From NCBI RefSeq assembly GCF_003048575.1, contig NZ_PIRZ01000007.1, positions 1 to 64,000 of the forward strand: a stretch of DNA of 64,000 nucleotides, read 5' to 3'. Below the pieces are notes generated by a model. The model searched no databases. It was not told where the DNA came from and saw nothing but the letters and a program-made list of their open reading frames with translations. Every line of letters begins with the position of its first letter. The stretch's first letter is position 1. Of this stretch, positions 6,526 through 14,669 are shown in pieces. Origin of the DNA: Campylobacter concisus (GTDB taxonomy: Bacteria > Campylobacterota > Campylobacteria > Campylobacterales > Campylobacteraceae). The position numbers and the translations under genes are program-made.

Positions 6526-7873
6526 CTACATGTCCTAACATCTGGGCATTTGCTACAGCTCTAAACATTAGTGGTTCAAGCCTCTCAAATGGCAAATCAT
6601 AAAGCTCGTAAAGCTTATCGAAAGCCTCTTCGTAAGTCTCGCTGCTTGCGATTAGTTTGTTTAAGGCCGCTTCTATCTCGCCGTCTTCTATATCCATCTC
6701 GTCCGTGGCTTTATCAAATCTATCTAAAGCCTTTAAAGAGCCTTTTAAGGCTGTTAAATTAGCTTTATTAGCTTTTAAATTTTTCTCTTGCACCCCGGCA
6801 TTTTCGTCGATCTCGATATTGTAAGTCGAGGTTATATATTTTTTGGTCGGAGCAAAGCCCATATCGTATAGCGTCTTGTCTCTTGCGGCGCGCTCGGTAT
6901 TAGGAGCGTCTTCGTCGAATAGTTTTGCGTAAAGCTCGCCGTTATAGCCGTTGATCTCCTTAAAAAAACTTATAGCCTTGTTCATCACGAAGATTAAAAT
7001 TTTAGCATCGTTTGCGGCCAAATCCTCTCTGATTTCATTATGTGTCTTTGCTGCGGCATAGCTTCCCTCTTTTACATCGCTAGTCAAATTTGCGCCTAAA
7101 ATAGCCTTGCTGATTTGATTGTCAAGGTATGCGGGAAGTCTCGTAAAATCTACGTTTGAGGTAGGCTGCACCAGCGTAATCTCCTCGTCTGTGTCTATGA
7201 CCGCGCTATCGCCGCTAAGCATAGCTTGCACTTCCGCAGCCATTTCATCGGGCTCGTAGCTAGTTTTTGCTATCGCCCAGGGCGATCCGAATTTTTCTAA
7301 AAACCTAAACCAAAACTTTAAACTGGCGTTTTTCATCTTGACGGGGAAATACAGCTTTTTAAGCAGCCCGTCTCCGTATACCTTTCTAAAATTCGCTCTG
7401 TTTAATGCGTATATAACTTTTAAAGGCGGAATACTTCGCTCGCTTCCGTTCGCATTAAATGTGAACTCGCCCGCGTCGTTAAATTTAAACTGCCTAAAAT
7501 CGCGCTGCACTAGTCTTGGGTATACAAGACCTTCTTTGTCTTTGTAGTTAATCTCGAATACGTTTAATCCGTAAAGATAGGTCTCTAAAATTTGGCTGAC
7601 TACGTCGGGATTAAAAATCTTTTTAAATTCGTCCTTAATTTTTTCATCGTCGCAAACGATTTGGATCTCTTTTTTCTCAGTCACGGACTTGCGGCTTACG
7701 TCGCACTGCGTAACGGTAAGATCGGCTAGTATCATATCCATATCGTCGTCGCCTACACTCGAAACTCCTGTATTTATCAGCAAATCTATCAGGGTACCGT
7801 TTTGGGGGATGAGAGCCGCCTTCTTGCGCTGTGGCTGCTCGGATTTATTTTTAAATAATTTGTCAAATATCAT
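6515..7873 (-). CDS. Portal protein, DUF935 / Mu gp29 family, 452 aa
   Basis: The portal forms the ring through which DNA is packaged and ejected. DUF935 traits are visible: IPQNGTLIDLLINTGVSS near the start, DLTVTQCDVSRKSVT, the FGSPWAIAKTSYEP segment (about 190-205), then TSNVDFTRLPAYLDNQISKAILGANLTSD with the following AAAKTHNEIREDL helix. Length of about 450 aa fits. Its start overlaps the terminase stop by four bases, giving the usual terminase-portal-F order. Confidence 0.92.
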   Translation of the reverse strand: MIFDKLFKNKSEQPQRKKAALIPQNGTLIDLLINTGVSSVGDDDMDMILADLTVTQCDVSRKSVTEKKEIQIVCDDEKIKDEFKKIFNPDVVSQILETYLYGLNVFEINYKDKEGLVYPRLVQRDFRQFKFNDAGEFTFNANGSERSIPPLKVIYALNRANFRKVYGDGLLKKLYFPVKMKNASLKFWFRFLEKFGSPWAIAKTSYEPDEMAAEVQAMLSGDSAVIDTDEEITLVQPTSNVDFTRLPAYLDNQISKAILGANLTSDVKEGSYAAAKTHNEIREDLAANDAKILIFVMNKAISFFKEINGYNGELYAKLFDEDAPNTERAARDKTLYDMGFAPTKKYITSTYNIEIDENAGVQEKNLKANKANLTALKGSLKALDRFDKATDEMDIEDGEIEAALNKLIASSETYEEAFDKLYELYDLPFERLEPLMFRAVANAQMLGHVDEF

Positions 7874-9513
7874 CTTATGCGCCTTTTTACTTTCTTTTTT
7901 AGTTTTGTTAAGTCGTATGCGCCCGCCAAACTGTCGGGCGCGTCGTCGTGCTTGGCTTCGGGATACTCCGTAAGCTGCTCCATAAGCAAGCTTTGACTTT
8001 GATGAAAGAGTATTTCGCCGTCTTCTATAGGCACTTCAAGCTCCTCTATTCTTTGCCCTTTGCTTGAGGTATTATTCACGCCTTTTAAAGGTAGTTTAAC
8101 GCCTATCTCGAAGGCCTTTTCTCTAATCCAGCCTCTAAAAAATTCCTGCCCGCCATTACTCTCTATCGCGCAAACGCGGCATTTATAGAGCTGATTAAGC
8201 CTAATGATCTCTTTGATGGCCTTTTTGGTCTTCATGACCTCTACTATGCTTTCTGCTACGTAGATCTTGGCTTCTGCCCTACTTACTCCTAGCACCGTTA
8301 TAGCCGTGTAGTCGCTCTTTTTCTTTTCTCCTGCTGGGTCGATATACATCACAAAATAATCGCACCTTGGAAGCTCACGATAAAAATGCATACTCTCTTT
8401 GGTGAAAATTTGAGTTTCGATACGCGGATCGTTTTGTTGCTCTTTGTTGAAGCTTTTTAGGTTTTCGGCGCGCTTTTGCATGAGCTTTAGGATCGGTAGC
8501 GCATCCTCCCAAAGCACCCGCGCTCCGTTGTCCATAAGGGCTTTGTTTTTTAAATAAAACGTTTCGCTAGCCTCTTTTGAGACGTTTTTGTAAAGCTCGC
8601 TCCATCTCTCCCATAAATCCATACGCTTTGGGAAATTTATGATGCTTTGGTACTTTTTGGCGTTCCAAAATTTGAGTTTGAGCTTCCTGGCTAAAACGCT
8701 ATCCGCGTGAAGTACGGTGCCGATATAAAGTACGTCGAGGCTACCGTCTACGCTACCCAAATTTAAAACCGCTTCGTCTAGCCACTCCTCGAGCTTGTCG
8801 CGTTGCTCTTTGCTGCGTACGTTGGTATCGTTTTCTAGGTCGTCTAGGACTACTAGATCGGGGCGATAAACGCCGAATTTTACACCGCGTAGTCTTTTAC
8901 CCGAGCCAAAAGCCTTAAGCTTGACTCCGTTTTTGGATACGAACTCGCCTATCTTCCAATTTTTGCTTGCGCCGCAAACGTGCGGGAAGTCCATTTTTAA
9001 ATTTGCGTTGTCCTCAAGCTCGGCTTTGATGGCCTCAAGACACCCCTCAACGAGCTCCACGGCATCTGAAATTTCGACTATGAATCGCTTCTTGCTAAAA
9101 CAAATACACCAAAGCGGAAGAAGCTGTGAGCAGTACGTCGTCTTTGCATGACCGCGCGGCGCGGCGCGGGCGTATTTGTCTCCGCTTGCGTTTTGCGTCA
9201 TAGCTTCAAAGATTTGCGCTAGATCCTCGTGAAGCGCACAAGAGCTACTAATACTAAAATAGTGCGGGAAATAAGTCCTTGCAAAAAACATAAAATCACG
9301 CTCAGCGCGCCGTACTCTTGCGGCCCTATCTTTTGGCGACAGAGGGCTATTTAGATGTATCTGCTCTTTTAGCTCTCCGCTAAGCTCCTCTAGCCAGCCG
9401 TAAAAGTCTTTACGCGTAAGCTTGCTAAGCTCGGGTTCTACGGCGCCGGCTTGCTTGTGCGTTTCTCTACTGTCTTCTAAGAAGCTATCTAACTCATCTC
9501 TTGAAAAAAGCAT
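7870..9513 (-). CDS. Terminase large subunit, Mu gp28 family, 547 aa
   Basis: This is the packaging motor and nuclease. The Walker A-like APRGHAKTT is at residues 118-126, Walker B LVVLDDLEND near 225-234, and the nuclease part begins with YFVMYIDPAGEKKKSDYTAI, where Asp residues bind metal, followed by CAIESNGGQEFF. Length and order fit phage large terminases that pair with a gp27-type small subunit. It lies nine bases after the small-subunit stop. The C-terminus is basic (KKKVKRRIR). Confidence 0.93.
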   Translation of the reverse strand: MLFSRDELDSFLEDSRETHKQAGAVEPELSKLTRKDFYGWLEELSGELKEQIHLNSPLSPKDRAARVRRAERDFMFFARTYFPHYFSISSSCALHEDLAQIFEAMTQNASGDKYARAAPRGHAKTTYCSQLLPLWCICFSKKRFIVEISDAVELVEGCLEAIKAELEDNANLKMDFPHVCGASKNWKIGEFVSKNGVKLKAFGSGKRLRGVKFGVYRPDLVVLDDLENDTNVRSKEQRDKLEEWLDEAVLNLGSVDGSLDVLYIGTVLHADSVLARKLKLKFWNAKKYQSIINFPKRMDLWERWSELYKNVSKEASETFYLKNKALMDNGARVLWEDALPILKLMQKRAENLKSFNKEQQNDPRIETQIFTKESMHFYRELPRCDYFVMYIDPAGEKKKSDYTAITVLGVSRAEAKIYVAESIVEVMKTKKAIKEIIRLNQLYKCRVCAIESNGGQEFFRGWIREKAFEIGVKLPLKGVNNTSSKGQRIEELEVPIEDGEILFHQSQSLLMEQLTEYPEAKHDDAPDSLAGAYDLTKLKKKVKRRIR

Positions 9514-9521
9514 GCGTCATC

Positions 9522-10007
9522 CTAAACGTCGAGCTCTTCTATAGCTTTGACGAATTTCTCGCTCTCGATGAGCTCTACGAGTTTTTTTATGCACTCTTTG
9601 TTCTCGTCGTCTTTAAATTTATCGACTACTAGCATAATGACCTTTTTGGCGATGCTTAAGCGGTACGCCGCCGGATTTTCGTAGCTTGCAACTTTGGTCA
9701 TCTTAACAAAGCTATCGCCTATCTTTGAAAGCGCCTCGGCCTTTTTGCCCGCGGGCAGTTCACTCTCTCTTATATCTTTTACGGCCAGGCGCATCTCTTC
9801 GATAAAGTTTTGATAGATGTTTTGCTTATCTTCTCCGCTTTTATTTAGATAGCTTGCTGCTTTTAGTTCGTCCCAGTCGCCGTTTTGAGATTTGTAATTT
9901 TTTATGGTTTTTACGGTCTTGTTTAAAATTTCGGCTATGCGCTCAAGGCTGAAGCCTTTTAAATATAGCTCTTTTGCTAGCTCTTTGATATTCGGTTTCT
10001 CAGCCAT
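9522..10007 (-). CDS. Small terminase-type protein, DUF1804 / Mu gp27 family, 161 aa
   Basis: The N-terminus (residues 1-45) is a helix-turn-helix, AKELYLKGFSLERIAEILNKTVKTIKNYKSQ, followed by DWDELKAA, the pattern of DUF1804 proteins that sit directly before the large terminase in Mu-like phages. It probably recognises phage DNA for packaging. The remaining part is helical with a C-terminal acidic tail. Its start overlaps the gp36-like stop by eight bases, and the large terminase follows after nine bases. Confidence 0.87.
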   Translation of the reverse strand: MAEKPNIKELAKELYLKGFSLERIAEILNKTVKTIKNYKSQNGDWDELKAASYLNKSGEDKQNIYQNFIEEMRLAVKDIRESELPAGKKAEALSKIGDSFVKMTKVASYENPAAYRLSIAKKVIMLVVDKFKDDENKECIKKLVELIESEKFVKAIEELDV

Positions 10008-10398
10008 TTAAATCCTTTAAGTCCATTTTTTTCTCACTGTGTCGAAACGCTCTTATACCGAGCCTTGGCGCGCTATCGTCTTCTATTTGGCTCGGAAGCT
10101 TCTTATTAGCCATCTTCAAAAGTAGAGCGTCTATCTTTTCTATTTGCTCATTCAGCGCCTCTTTGGGAAAGTTGTTGCGCTTTTTGAGCTCGATAATAGT
10201 TAAATTTACGCCGATGTCTTTTAACAGCGGCGTAGGGTTTTGCGGAAGTTTGATGAAAGAGGAGATATAGGCCAAGGCATCGTTTACGCTATCGTCTATG
10301 ACGTTTTGATTAACGGCACCGCTTCCTTCAAAGTCGCTGAGCTCTTGCAGCTCTCTAGTAGAAACTTCTTTTAGTAGATCCTCGTTTGTTAAAACCAT
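10000..10398 (-). CDS. DUF1320 / Mu gp36-like head-completion protein, 132 aa
   Basis: The N-terminal MVLTNEDLLKEVSTRELQELS and the central DDSVNDALAYISSFIKLP match DUF1320, small helical proteins found after the capsid gene in Mu-like phages and thought to act as a head-tail adaptor. The later IGVNLTIIELKKR helix is also typical. A ribosome-binding site GGAGAC precedes the start. Upstream lies a 152-base structured gap that separates it from the capsid gene. Confidence 0.85.
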   Translation of the reverse strand: MVLTNEDLLKEVSTRELQELSDFEGSGAVNQNVIDDSVNDALAYISSFIKLPQNPTPLLKDIGVNLTIIELKKRNNFPKEALNEQIEKIDALLLKMANKKLPSQIEDDSAPRLGIRAFRHSEKKMDLKDLNG

Positions 10399-10550
10399 TA
10401 TTTTGTCTCCAAATATTTTAAACCTTTTGACCGTATTCGTTATTAGCTTTTAGCGAGCGTTAAAAGCGCGTTAAAACGTTTAAAATATTTTTCTCGTAGT
10501 TTTAGTCATTTTTGATTTAAAAGGACGTGAAGCCCTTTTAAATCGATTTG
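10399..10550 (-). other. Structured intergenic region between capsid and gp36-like genes
   Basis: Three nested or adjacent inverted repeats are present: a perfect 11-bp stem 10514-10524 with 10534-10544 directly after the capsid stop, a perfect 13-bp repeat 10411-10423 with 10478-10490, and inside that a 7-bp repeat 10446-10452 with 10461-10467. None has a long U tract, so a classical terminator is not proven. The word AAAAGGTTTAAA close to the gp36-like start also occurs at 1421-1432 before the DUF2786-like gene. Confidence 0.5.
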
Positions 10551-11519
10551 TTACATTTTTAGCTCAATGATCGCGTCAAGCCTATTGCAGATCGGAAGCG
10601 GTCTGCTTTCACTAACAATGCCCCAGCCCATACCTTTGTCAAGCACCTCTGGAGCCGCAGCGAAGAATTTAGTCGGAGCCTTTCCGATGGCAGACGTATG
10701 GTTTGCTCTCGTATAAACTATCTCAAAGATATCGTCCATCAAAGGCACTACTACGCCTTTTTTGCCACTCATGTAGCTCGTATCTTTACCCTTCGTGTTT
10801 TTGTACGAGGCATCGTAAGGCATAAAGGTCTTGCCAAAAAGTTTAAGGGTTAAAACGCCGTTACTGTCAATGACTCCGCAGGATTCTAGCTTTAGAAGTT
10901 CTTGGGCTTGGGCTAGTTTAAGCAGCTCGCCAAAAAGTTCTCTAGTTACTAGCGCGATATACGGCTTTGCAACGCCTAACACCTCTTTTTGAGCAGCCTC
11001 GATATCGCTTAATAAATCCAATAATTTAGTCGCATTCGTGATAGTTATCTCTTTTCTATTTGCGCTAAGCTCAAACAGCACCTTTCCTTTGCCGTCCATT
11101 ACCTTACCGAAAATAGCGCCTATGGCCATATACTCTACGGTGTTGGTGATCTTGCTCTTTTGGCTAGCTAGTTTTTTGCCGATAGCCGCAGACAATGATT
11201 TAAGCTGCTCGCTTTGGGTATTGAGCGTTCTTAGTAAATTCATCTCGCTAGCTGGGAGTGGATCATACTGTGGGAAGCGAGGAAGCGGTACAGAGATGAT
11301 AGTTTGGTCGGGATTTTTTGTCACTAAGTGCTCTCCGTTTTCGCTAACGCTTTCAAGGATTATGCCCGCACCTTTTTCGATGATAATGTTATGGGTATTG
11401 GAAAGCGTCGGAGTCCATTTTTTAAAAAACGTATCCGTTATAAAATTTTGATCGACCTTAGTCTGAATTATGATCTCAGTCATCGCCTCGACCGTAAATT
11501 TTTTTAAAAGTTCATCCAT
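10551..11519 (-). CDS. Major capsid protein, 322 aa
   Basis: Position after scaffold/protease and decoration genes, and length of 322 aa, fit a major head subunit. The sequence resembles the lambda gpE-like (Phage_cap_E) fold: N-terminal helix, long central segment PLPRFPQYDPLPASEMNLLRTL, an ITITNATKLLDLL region and a C-terminal part FEIVYTRANHTSAIGKAPTKFF followed by the ESRPLPICNRLDAIIELKM end, which is typical of that family. The ribosome-binding site GGAGAT precedes the start by six bases. A hairpin follows the stop. Confidence 0.88.
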   Translation of the reverse strand: MDELLKKFTVEAMTEIIIQTKVDQNFITDTFFKKWTPTLSNTHNIIIEKGAGIILESVSENGEHLVTKNPDQTIISVPLPRFPQYDPLPASEMNLLRTLNTQSEQLKSLSAAIGKKLASQKSKITNTVEYMAIGAIFGKVMDGKGKVLFELSANRKEITITNATKLLDLLSDIEAAQKEVLGVAKPYIALVTRELFGELLKLAQAQELLKLESCGVIDSNGVLTLKLFGKTFMPYDASYKNTKGKDTSYMSGKKGVVVPLMDDIFEIVYTRANHTSAIGKAPTKFFAAAPEVLDKGMGWGIVSESRPLPICNRLDAIIELKM

Positions 11520-11530
11520 TTTTTATCTCC

Positions 11531-11857
11531 TTATCTAACTATGATTTTTTGTTTGAATAATGCGGTCTTTAGCTCCGCCGCGGCGCCTTCCAGCATTACC
11601 TCGCCAAGCACCAGCACGTCTGCGTCCCCTGTGGCCTCTACGTTGTCGCAAAGTACCCCGAATACCGCGGAAGCGTTTGCGATAGTAGTGGTTTGATTGT
11701 CGCTGGTCACGGCCGCAAAACTCTCGCCACCGTTAATACTAAACAGCACGGCTCCGCACTCTAAGGTCTTTGTAGTCTCTACTTTGGCGTTAACGCCGAG
11801 CACCTTGTTTACGACCACATCTCCGACGGTCTTTGGTTTTTTCTGTTCGTTTGACAT
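11531..11857 (-). CDS. Head decoration-like protein, 108 aa
   Basis: The small beta-rich protein lies between the scaffold and capsid genes, where lambda gpD-like or Mu gp33-like decoration proteins are found. The central part, LECGAVLFSINGGESFAAV and VFGVLCDNVEATGDADVLVLGEVM, has the beta-tulip style of gpD-like proteins (A-V-L-x-G with a GE-V turn). The call rests mainly on position and style. Spacing to both neighbours is tight, with GGAG upstream. Confidence 0.75.
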   Translation of the reverse strand: MSNEQKKPKTVGDVVVNKVLGVNAKVETTKTLECGAVLFSINGGESFAAVTSDNQTTTIANASAVFGVLCDNVEATGDADVLVLGEVMLEGAAAELKTALFKQKIIVR

Positions 11858-11858
11858 C

Positions 11859-12230
11859 TTATTCTCCTCCTAATGCAAATTTAACGACATCTATTTCTGC
11901 GTCCGATTGGCTTTTGTTGGCAAACATATCGTTACTCGGTATACTCGTTTTTTGCTGTGGCAGCATAACGCCTTTTAAAAACTCATTAAAGCCGTTTAAA
12001 TCGGCTTTTGCGTAACTGAGTGCCCACTGTTTTTGACTTTCTTGCAGCTTATTTGCGATAATAGCTGTGTCTACCGCGCTTTGAGCTAGTTGCTCTTTTA
12101 GCGTAGCAACCTCTTGTTTAGAGGCGTCAAGCTGATTTTTAAGCTCGACTATCTGAGCCTCATAGCTCGCGCCGTTTTGCGTAGCGGCCTGAGCCTTCGG
12201 CTCGCCTTTTGGATTTTTTGCATCATCCAT
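11859..12230 (-). CDS. Nested scaffold protein (Mu Z-like), internal start, 123 aa
   Basis: On the minus strand AAAGGAG stands eight bases before an in-frame ATG at 12230, giving a 123-residue product that begins MDDAKNPKGEP and holds only the coiled-coil part (about residues 22-55) and the C-terminal capsid-binding region. This is the same arrangement as Mu genes I and Z, where the shorter product is the head scaffold. The translation is not proven, but the Shine-Dalgarno is better than that of most genes here. Confidence 0.7.
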   Translation of the reverse strand: MDDAKNPKGEPKAQAATQNGASYEAQIVELKNQLDASKQEVATLKEQLAQSAVDTAIIANKLQESQKQWALSYAKADLNGFNEFLKGVMLPQQKTSIPSNDMFANKSQSDAEIDVVKFALGGE

Positions 12231-12707
12231 GTTTGTCTCCTTTGTAAAATTTTTATTTGCTCTTACTTCGCCTAGCTCGTCAAGAAACGGCTTATTAGTT
12301 AGCGCCGCCGAGTGCAACGTGCACCCCTGCCAAGCTCCGGTTTTTTCGTCTACCCCCATAAAGTCGTAAACCGGGCTAAGATATTTATATTCGCCGTTCT
12401 TGATAAAATCCTTTGCCTTGGTTGTCCAACTTACGCGCCCGTAAAGCGCGCCGTCTTTTATAAAAAGCTCTTTTATCCAGCCCGCAGCAGGCGCTATCTC
12501 CCCGCTTAAAGTTTGGTGCTCGTAGTCGATCACTATATCTAGGCTACGCTTGTCGAAATTTAGCTTCATTTTTTCTATGTCTGCAGCGTCTATACTAAAC
12601 GTTCCTCCAGCATGTCCTTGCCAAAAGCCGGTTACGGCCAGGCAAATTTCGCTTAAAACTTCTTCTTTATCGTCCTTTAGTGCGATTAAGTCTTTTGTTA
12701 TGAGCAT
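11859..12707 (-). CDS. Head maturation protease with scaffold, Mu protein I-like, 282 aa
   Basis: The N-terminal 160 residues match the Mu I protease: DIVIDYEHQTL (residues 56-66, His probably catalytic), APAAGWIKELFIKDGALYGRVSWT, YKYLSPVYDF and HSAALTNKPFLDEL, where the Ser is the likely nucleophile. The C-terminal part (160-282) is a coiled-coil scaffold, IVELKNQLDASKQEVATLKEQL. It makes and matures the prohead. An internal ATG at 12230 with a strong ribosome-binding site probably gives the scaffold alone, as Mu Z. The gene overlaps the gp37-like gene end by ten bases. Confidence 0.9.
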   Translation of the reverse strand: MLITKDLIALKDDKEEVLSEICLAVTGFWQGHAGGTFSIDAADIEKMKLNFDKRSLDIVIDYEHQTLSGEIAPAAGWIKELFIKDGALYGRVSWTTKAKDFIKNGEYKYLSPVYDFMGVDEKTGAWQGCTLHSAALTNKPFLDELGEVRANKNFTKETNMDDAKNPKGEPKAQAATQNGASYEAQIVELKNQLDASKQEVATLKEQLAQSAVDTAIIANKLQESQKQWALSYAKADLNGFNEFLKGVMLPQQKTSIPSNDMFANKSQSDAEIDVVKFALGGE

Positions 12708-13150
12708 AAGAATTCATCCTTTTCTAAAAATTGCGTTCGTATCTGCATGGTGAGCACGTAGACGTAGCCGTAGTCGGTAATATCGTTTAGCGACGCCTTA
12801 GCACTTTGGGGTTCTATTCTAAACTCGTTACATAAATTTGAGTTTCTTAGCTTTTTATCTATCGCCTCGCATAGAGCGTAGGCTTTAAATTTATTGGCTT
12901 GTCGGTAGTTTTGATTTTTGTTTGAAGTGCAGGCTAGTATATGGATATTATACGTCGCGCTTCGTTCTACTACGTTTTCGTATTTTTCATCCACGAACTC
13001 TACGAATACGAAGCTCTCGCCGCCTTTTATCAATAGTTCCATCTCTTCTTTGTTGTTAAACTCGCCCAAATACGCTCTAATTACCGAGTTTTTGGGTTCG
13101 GCCGCTTCTTTAATCGTGTTTATAAGTTCTTTTTCAAATTCTTCTAGCAT
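12698..13150 (-). CDS. DUF1834 / FluMu gp37-like protein, 150 aa
   Basis: The sequence has the DUF1834 layout: an N-terminal helix ELINTIKEAAEPKNSVIRAYLGEF, a beta segment GGESFVFVEFVDEKY, a long amphipathic helix around YRQANKFKAYALCEAIDKKL, and a closing beta strand YVYVLTMQIRTQF. Homologues in Mu-like phages are thought to be tail-terminator or head-tail joining proteins. It is the first gene of the minus-strand head operon; AAAGGTGC precedes its ATG. Family call is fairly sure, function less so. Confidence 0.78.
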   Translation of the reverse strand: MLEEFEKELINTIKEAAEPKNSVIRAYLGEFNNKEEMELLIKGGESFVFVEFVDEKYENVVERSATYNIHILACTSNKNQNYRQANKFKAYALCEAIDKKLRNSNLCNEFRIEPQSAKASLNDITDYGYVYVLTMQIRTQFLEKDEFLCS

Positions 13151-13300
13151 TTAGCACCTTTGGTATATTTTTGGCGCAATTATGAAATGTTTCGCGCCGA
13201 AAATCTATTACAGGACTTTGACAAAGTTTTTTGACAAAAAATCGTGATAGATTTTGGGATGGGTATGGCGTAATATTGCGGCAAAAGTTTGGAGGATGCC
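13151..13300. promoter_or_regulatory. Divergent late control region between head and lysis operons
   Basis: This 150-base gap separates the minus-strand head operon from the plus-strand lysis-tail operon. It contains two TTGACA boxes on plus (13218-13223 and 13231-13236), an inverted repeat AAAATCTAT (13200-13208) with ATAGATTTT (13247-13255), and GGCGC (13173-13177) with GCGCC (13194-13198). These dyads are candidate sites for the Mor-type activator. No good -10 box follows the TTGACA boxes, as expected for activator-dependent promoters. Confidence 0.6.
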
Positions 13301-13738
13301 ATGACCTTAATAGAAAAAATCAAAGAAAATGAGGGCCTTAAAGATCATAGATACGAGGATAGCCTGGGAAGACTAACCGTGGGCTACGGCTTTTTGCTTG
13401 CCGCGCTTACGGCCGACGAGCTAGCGCTAAACGGCGGCAAATACGAACCCATGAGTAAAGAGACGGCCGATAAAATTTTAGAGCTCAAGCTTGAAAAACT
13501 AACCGCCGCAGTATTCGCGACGTTTGATTGGTTAAAGGAAAAACCGCAAAACGTCCAAGAAGTAGTGATAGAAATGGCCTATCAGTTAGGCGTTTCAAAG
13601 GTAAAGAAATTCGTAACCACGATGCACCATATAAGAACGGGCGAATACGAAGCCGCCTATCAAAGCGGCATGAATTCTCTTTGGGCGAAACAAACTCCAA
13701 ACCGGGCAAAGAAGGTGCTAAGTGGGTTACTTGCTTAA
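13301..13738 (+). CDS. Endolysin, T4-type lysozyme (GH24), 145 aa
   Basis: Residues 5-30 show the GH24 catalytic set: KIKENEGL with the catalytic Glu, then YEDSLGRLTVGYG with Asp and Thr. The rest has the typical LELKLEKL helix and a C-terminal WAKQTPNRAKKVLSGLLA, matching the R-x-x-x-E/R-x-x-L end of phage lysozymes. It hydrolyses peptidoglycan. No signal peptide or membrane anchor is seen, so a holin is needed. I chose ATG 13301 because GGAGG lies at 13291-13295; an in-frame TTG at 13289 is less likely. It heads the plus-strand late operon. Confidence 0.92.
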   Translation: MTLIEKIKENEGLKDHRYEDSLGRLTVGYGFLLAALTADELALNGGKYEPMSKETADKILELKLEKLTAAVFATFDWLKEKPQNVQEVVIEMAYQLGVSKVKKFVTTMHHIRTGEYEAAYQSGMNSLWAKQTPNRAKKVLSGLLA

Positions 13739-14066
13739 TACCAAAATTTGCATCATTTTTGGTGCCGTTTTTTTGCTATGTATTGGTAGTTTTGCACTAA
13801 AAATACATTTTTTAAATGCAAGCATCGACGCAAAGAACCTTGAGATAAAAAGCATTGCTCTTGATCTTAACACGTCAAAGCAAAACTTAAAGGCAGCAAA
13901 TAGCGTCATTGAAAGTCAAAATGAAGCTATTTCAAAGATGAGCGTAAAGGTAGAACAAAAACCTATCAAAGAGGCTAAGAGAGTAGAGAAAATTTACTTA
14001 AAAGACGAAAGTTGTGAGGCCAAGCTAAAGGCTTACCAGGAGTTATTTTTTGAGGGCGAGAGATGA
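13722..14066 (+). CDS. Putative inner-membrane spanin (Rz-like), 114 aa
   Basis: The product has one N-terminal membrane helix (about residues 6-26) and then a long coiled coil with KNLEIKSIALDLNTSKQNLKAANSV and a basic C-terminal part, the form of an i-spanin. The next gene is a small lipoprotein overlapping by four bases, completing an Rz/Rz1-type pair that fuses inner and outer membranes at lysis. Start is GTG at 13722, inside the endolysin end; TTG 13731 is an alternative. The family call is by form and position. Confidence 0.78.
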   Translation: MGYLLNTKICIIFGAVFLLCIGSFALKIHFLNASIDAKNLEIKSIALDLNTSKQNLKAANSVIESQNEAISKMSVKVEQKPIKEAKRVEKIYLKDESCEAKLKAYQELFFEGER

Positions 14067-14296
14067 AAATGATGCGATTAGGCTTATTGCCATTAGGTGT
14101 GCTTCTTTGTGGTTGTGCTTTTAAAGAGCCAACCATCATCTACAAAGAAAAACTAACACCAGTGCGCTGCAATGCTGTAATGCCAGATAAGCCAAATAAT
14201 GATGGTAGCTTTGAAGCACACAAGGCAAAGATGATTTATTTTTTAAAGTGTGAGGATCTATTAAAACAATGCATAGGGATAGCGGATGGAAAATAG
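14063..14296 (+). CDS. Putative outer-membrane spanin lipoprotein (Rz1-like), 77 aa
   Basis: The N-terminal signal ends in a lipobox LLCGC, with lipidated Cys at residue 18. The mature part, of about 60 residues, has PVRCNAVMPDKPNNDG, matching the Pro-containing segment of LysC/Rz1-like o-spanins, and two further Cys residues near the end. It overlaps the i-spanin gene by ATGA. The pair would give the last lysis step. Its 3' end overlaps the next start by 11 bases. Confidence 0.8.
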   Translation: MKMMRLGLLPLGVLLCGCAFKEPTIIYKEKLTPVRCNAVMPDKPNNDGSFEAHKAKMIYFLKCEDLLKQCIGIADGK

Positions 14297-14669
14297 CGGC
14301 TTAAATTTTAGTGACGAGATAAGAGAGACAGCTGGATTAATAAATTTAGCTGGATCATGGGGTTTAAATGAATTTATCGTCTTTATGGCGATTTTTGGCT
14401 TTATAGGCTTTGTGGTGATCTTTTGGCTGCTTAGTAGATATACGAGCAAAAACACTGATTTGATGATAGATGTGGTGAATAAAAATAGTGAAGCGATAAA
14501 TAAACAAAGCAGCGCCACTGAAAAACTAAGCGATATTTTGGCAGCAAATTTTGCCATAAATAAAGAGAAGCTCAATGAAATACATGATGATGTAAAAGAG
14601 ATCAAGCATAGCGTAAAGTACACAAGAACGCCAAGAAATAAAAAATTTAGCGAGCATATAAATGATTGA
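14286..14669 (+). CDS. Single-span membrane protein, possible holin, 127 aa
   Basis: One strong membrane helix is seen (about residues 28-50, FIVFMAIFGFIGFVVIFWLL), followed by a coiled-coil region with SEAINKQSSATEKLSDIL and a basic C-terminus. It lies in the lysis block next to endolysin and spanins, so a holin or pinholin role is possible, but a long cytoplasmic coiled coil is unusual for a holin. I do not recognise the family. It overlaps both neighbours by 8-11 bases. Confidence 0.75.
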   Translation: MENSGLNFSDEIRETAGLINLAGSWGLNEFIVFMAIFGFIGFVVIFWLLSRYTSKNTDLMIDVVNKNSEAINKQSSATEKLSDILAANFAINKEKLNEIHDDVKEIKHSVKYTRTPRNKKFSEHIND

